Assembly (NCBI GenBank): GCA_945888435.1
Contig: CAMCZW010000011.1
Span: forward strand, 1 to 51,320
DNA: 51,320 nucleotides
Direction of reading: 5' to 3'
Source of the DNA: a bacterium UBP8_UBA817
GTDB taxonomy: Bacteria > Margulisbacteria > Marinamargulisbacteria > SXXA01 > SICP01
Shown: one piece after another, positions 49,557-51,320 of the stretch
How the letters are laid out: each line of letters starts with the position of its first letter
How positions within the stretch are numbered: the stretch's first letter is position 1
Translations under genes and position numbers: made by a program
The notes under the pieces: generated by a model
The model's database searches: none
Seen by the model: only the letters and a program-made list of their open reading frames with translations
Told to the model about the DNA's origin: nothing

Positions 49557-49729
49557 TAGTCTTCGATATTACGAGTGACTGATCTAGCTCCTTCCTGACG
49601 AACTATTAGGAATTTCCGAATAGTTCGATCTTGGGCGCATTCGGCCTCTTCAAAAATGTTCTTTAAATGTTCATTAATCGTAGGAATTGATTTTTCGTCG
49701 AAAAAATTGACCTGGCTGTGTGTAACTTC
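49557..49729 (-). pseudogene. Remnant of a RhuM-family gene
   Basis: The minus strand from 49729 to 49557 reads EVTHSQVNFFDEKSIPTINE, then HLKNIFEEAECAQDRTIRKF and LIVRQEGARSVTRNIEDYY. This matches residues about 40-90 of the RhuM protein at 49974-50978 (HLKNIFLEAELIENSV...), especially HLKNIF-EAE, and the RhuM variant ending in EYYNLD. There is no start, the N-terminus is gone, and it stops against the GIY-YIG gene. It is a paralogous fragment left by deletion and too short for an ordinary ORF search. Confidence 0.75.
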
Positions 49730-49967
49730 AAACTCTCAGCAATCCCCGAAATCCCCTAGCTGCATAATAAGATTCCGCACCATTGTGATAGGTAAAAACT
49801 GTATCGTATCGGCGATCGCAGAAGAGGGCGCCGCCTGTTTCTTCCATTTGGTTGAGTGACCAGAGTTTTTCAGGATTTGATTCTAGTTTTGCTTGGATTT
49901 TGGCCCACTCAAGATCTTTGTGGAGTAGGTCTGTGGTTTGACTTGGGGATAATTGTTTTTTTGACAT
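49728..49967 (-). pseudogene. DUF4256 protein with two internal in-frame deletions
   Basis: 79 residues where about 185 are expected. It reads KKQLSPSQTTDLL | HKDLEWAKIQAKLESNPEKLWSLNQMEETGG | ALFCDRRYDTVFTYHNGAESYYAARGFRGLLRV. Normal DUF4256 has about 12-15 residues more between DLL and HK.LEWA, and about 90 residues between MERTGG and the final LGGALFCDRRYDTVF. Both junctions keep the frame. Conserved end pieces are nearly perfect, so the losses look recent. Whether the product folds is doubtful. It lies six bases after RhuM, same strand. Confidence 0.8.
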
Positions 49968-49973
49968 GGTTAG

Positions 49974-50978
49974 TTACCTTAATTTATTTTTGATTATTTT
50001 ATCAAAATCACTTAAAAACTCCCGGTCCTGAATTGCTTTGAACTTTTCGTATTCTGCATGGGCTTTCTTCTCTGCTTTAGAATGAGAGATCTTGCCGCTA
50101 TCATCTAAAATTTCGTATTTATTGAATGCTAGAAATTCACTAACACCTTTGGCTAAATCTTCCATCTTAAGAAGGGTTTCGTTTTCAATAAGACGTTCTA
50201 GATAATCAAAGAAGCCAGTTACCAGCCGTTCTAGTTTTTTGATTTCAGGTTCGCCCAAATAGTTTTTGGCAACGGTAGTGTCGGATTTGTTTACTGGGCC
50301 ATTAGGCGATTGTTTCCAGATTTTTAGGCCCATATTTGATTTTGTGGAATCTGCTGAAGAATGGATCAGCTCAGCTGCGGTGTGGCCGGTAATTGCAGAG
50401 TGGAACTTGTTTTGGATCATGGCATAAAAATTTTGAGTGATATCGGAGTTTTTATCGTAATCGATGCTGCATTGGGCGAAAATATCGGTGATTTGTTGGT
50501 AAACCCGTCGCTCACTTGCACGGATGGCACGGATACGTTCTAGTAGTTCTCGGAAGTAGTCTTTGCCAAAGTGAGTGCCATTTTTGAGGCGAGAATCATC
50601 TAAGGCGAAACCTTTGATGATGAATTCTTTGAGAGTTTGAGTGGCCCAAATTCGGAATTGGGTGGCTTCGTAGGAATTGACTCGGTAGCCGACTGCGATG
50701 ATGGCGTCTAGATTGTAGAAATTGGTTTGATAGGTTTTTCCGTCTTCGGCAGTATGTGCAAAAATTGCACTAACTGAATTTTCAATTAATTCAGCCTCAA
50801 GAAAGATATTTTTAAGGTGTTTAGTGATCACTGTTCGATCGACACCAAAAAGCTCGGCCATCTTTTTTTGGGAAAGCCAGATGGTTTCGTCTTGAAATAT
50901 AACATCAATTTTTACTTCGCCTTTTGGAGAGGTGTAGATCAAAAACTGTGATTCGATGGGGTGTAATTCTTTAGTCAC
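49974..50978 (-). CDS. RhuM family protein (virulence RhuM-like)
   Basis: 334 residues, full length. The N-terminal HTH-like part has FQDETIWLSQKKMAELFGVDRTVITKHLKNIF, followed by the RhuM core FYNLDAIIAVGYRVNSYEATQFRIWATQTLKEFIIKGF. The helical C-terminus has FHSAITGHTAAELIHSSADS, VAKNYLGEPEIKKLERLV and IQDREFLSDFDKI. The family is named after a Salmonella island gene and is common on islands; molecular function is unclear, probably DNA-binding. It sits in the region after ssrA with other mobile-type genes. Confidence 0.93.
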   Translation of the reverse strand: MTKELHPIESQFLIYTSPKGEVKIDVIFQDETIWLSQKKMAELFGVDRTVITKHLKNIFLEAELIENSVSAIFAHTAEDGKTYQTNFYNLDAIIAVGYRVNSYEATQFRIWATQTLKEFIIKGFALDDSRLKNGTHFGKDYFRELLERIRAIRASERRVYQQITDIFAQCSIDYDKNSDITQNFYAMIQNKFHSAITGHTAAELIHSSADSTKSNMGLKIWKQSPNGPVNKSDTTVAKNYLGEPEIKKLERLVTGFFDYLERLIENETLLKMEDLAKGVSEFLAFNKYEILDDSGKISHSKAEKKAHAEYEKFKAIQDREFLSDFDKIIKNKLR

Positions 50979-51090
50979 AAGAGGCCCTTTTTATGTTCAT
51001 TTTTATTTGAATTTTATTCTATCAAACTTCTGTGATGGAATGAATTTATTTTTTATTGTGAAAGTTGACCTTATTTTTACTTAGTCTTAC

Positions 51091-51320
51091 TTATATTTCC
51101 GCCCACTTACCATCGCATCTTTCAAGCATAATTATGCTTTTTTTACTGTAAGGCTCGTAAATTTTCCACGCATCGGTTGCATAGTTTTTGATGGGATATT
51201 TCTGGAGTTGCCTTAAGAGAGTTTTAAAGGCTTTTTGACCGCGACTACCCGTTTGAACATAAGATTTCACGGATTTTCCAAAGTTTCGAATCCAATACAA
51301 GACCGTGACATTACTCACCT
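51091..51320 (-). pseudogene. IS1-family transposase, internally deleted and cut by window end
   Basis: The visible 75 residues begin VSNVTVLYWIRNFGKSVKSYVQ, the helix-turn-helix part of IS1-type InsAB', and then jump to TGSRGQKAFKTLLRQLQKYP and NYATDAWKIYE. The DELWSF block with the first catalytic Asp is missing. A second jump goes from WKIYE to PYSKKSIIMLERCDGKWAEI, dropping the segment around the catalytic Glu up to the C-terminal CYSKS..ML region. Frame is kept at both joins. The gene continues beyond the window at its 5' end. It cannot be active. Confidence 0.75.

Overview
The window comes from a diderm (Gram-negative type) bacterium of moderate to low GC. Lipid A genes (a fabZ-lpxA fusion and lpxB), a TonB-dependent receptor, a TolC-like protein and an RND pump imply an outer membrane. 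YqeG, a ComEA-like protein next to holA, hisG short form plus hisZ, and an alternative-type ValS are more like Terrabacteria-type diderms such as Margulisbacteria-like lineages. That placement is a guess. No ribosomal RNA is present.

Layout. 1-1170: the edge of an IS3-like element and a frameshifted gene remnant abutting it. 1221-2493: an AAA_14/DUF4143 ATPase gene flanked by imperfect direct repeats, then a strong terminator. 2627-5415: two unknown small genes, then yqeG-hisG-hisZ on the minus strand, divergent from tRNA-Leu(UAG). 5830-6442: an operator-like array and a small secreted protein. 6513-15081: housekeeping genes (cysteine desulfurase, aminotransferase, an SMR-type transporter pair, a ComEA-like protein, holA, M24 aminopeptidase, thyA). 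15204-22460: two unknowns, then the folC-ftsL-ftsI cell-wall operon divergent from fabZ-lpxA/lpxB. 22467-24088: an ATPase + DUF4276 pair that looks like a defence module. 24140-31461: a pilin-like protein, transaldolase, lipoprotein, valS, terC, an epimerase and an RNA pseudouridine synthase. 31564-36511: leuCD, a 22-bp repeat array, an AlbA_2 protein and a UDP-glucuronate decarboxylase-like gene. 36643-43127: TolC/RND pump genes, a decayed MFS gene and a tRNA nucleotidyltransferase. 43156-48654: TonB receptor, RDD, LemA, TPM, an unknown and an SRPBCC protein. 48716-49097: tmRNA (ssrA). 49314-51320: an accessory island directly after ssrA with GIY-YIG, a RhuM remnant, DUF4256, RhuM and a damaged IS1 transposase.

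The most striking cross-cutting signal is that at least five accessory genes (AlbA_2, DUF4276, DUF4256, IS1 transposase, MFS) read as recognisable family members from which internal blocks were removed, mostly with the frame kept, while housekeeping genes are full length. Short palindromic repeats of at least five families are scattered between genes, often in convergent gaps. Several minus-strand operons use 4-nt ATGA overlaps, and several promoters appear to give very short or absent leaders.
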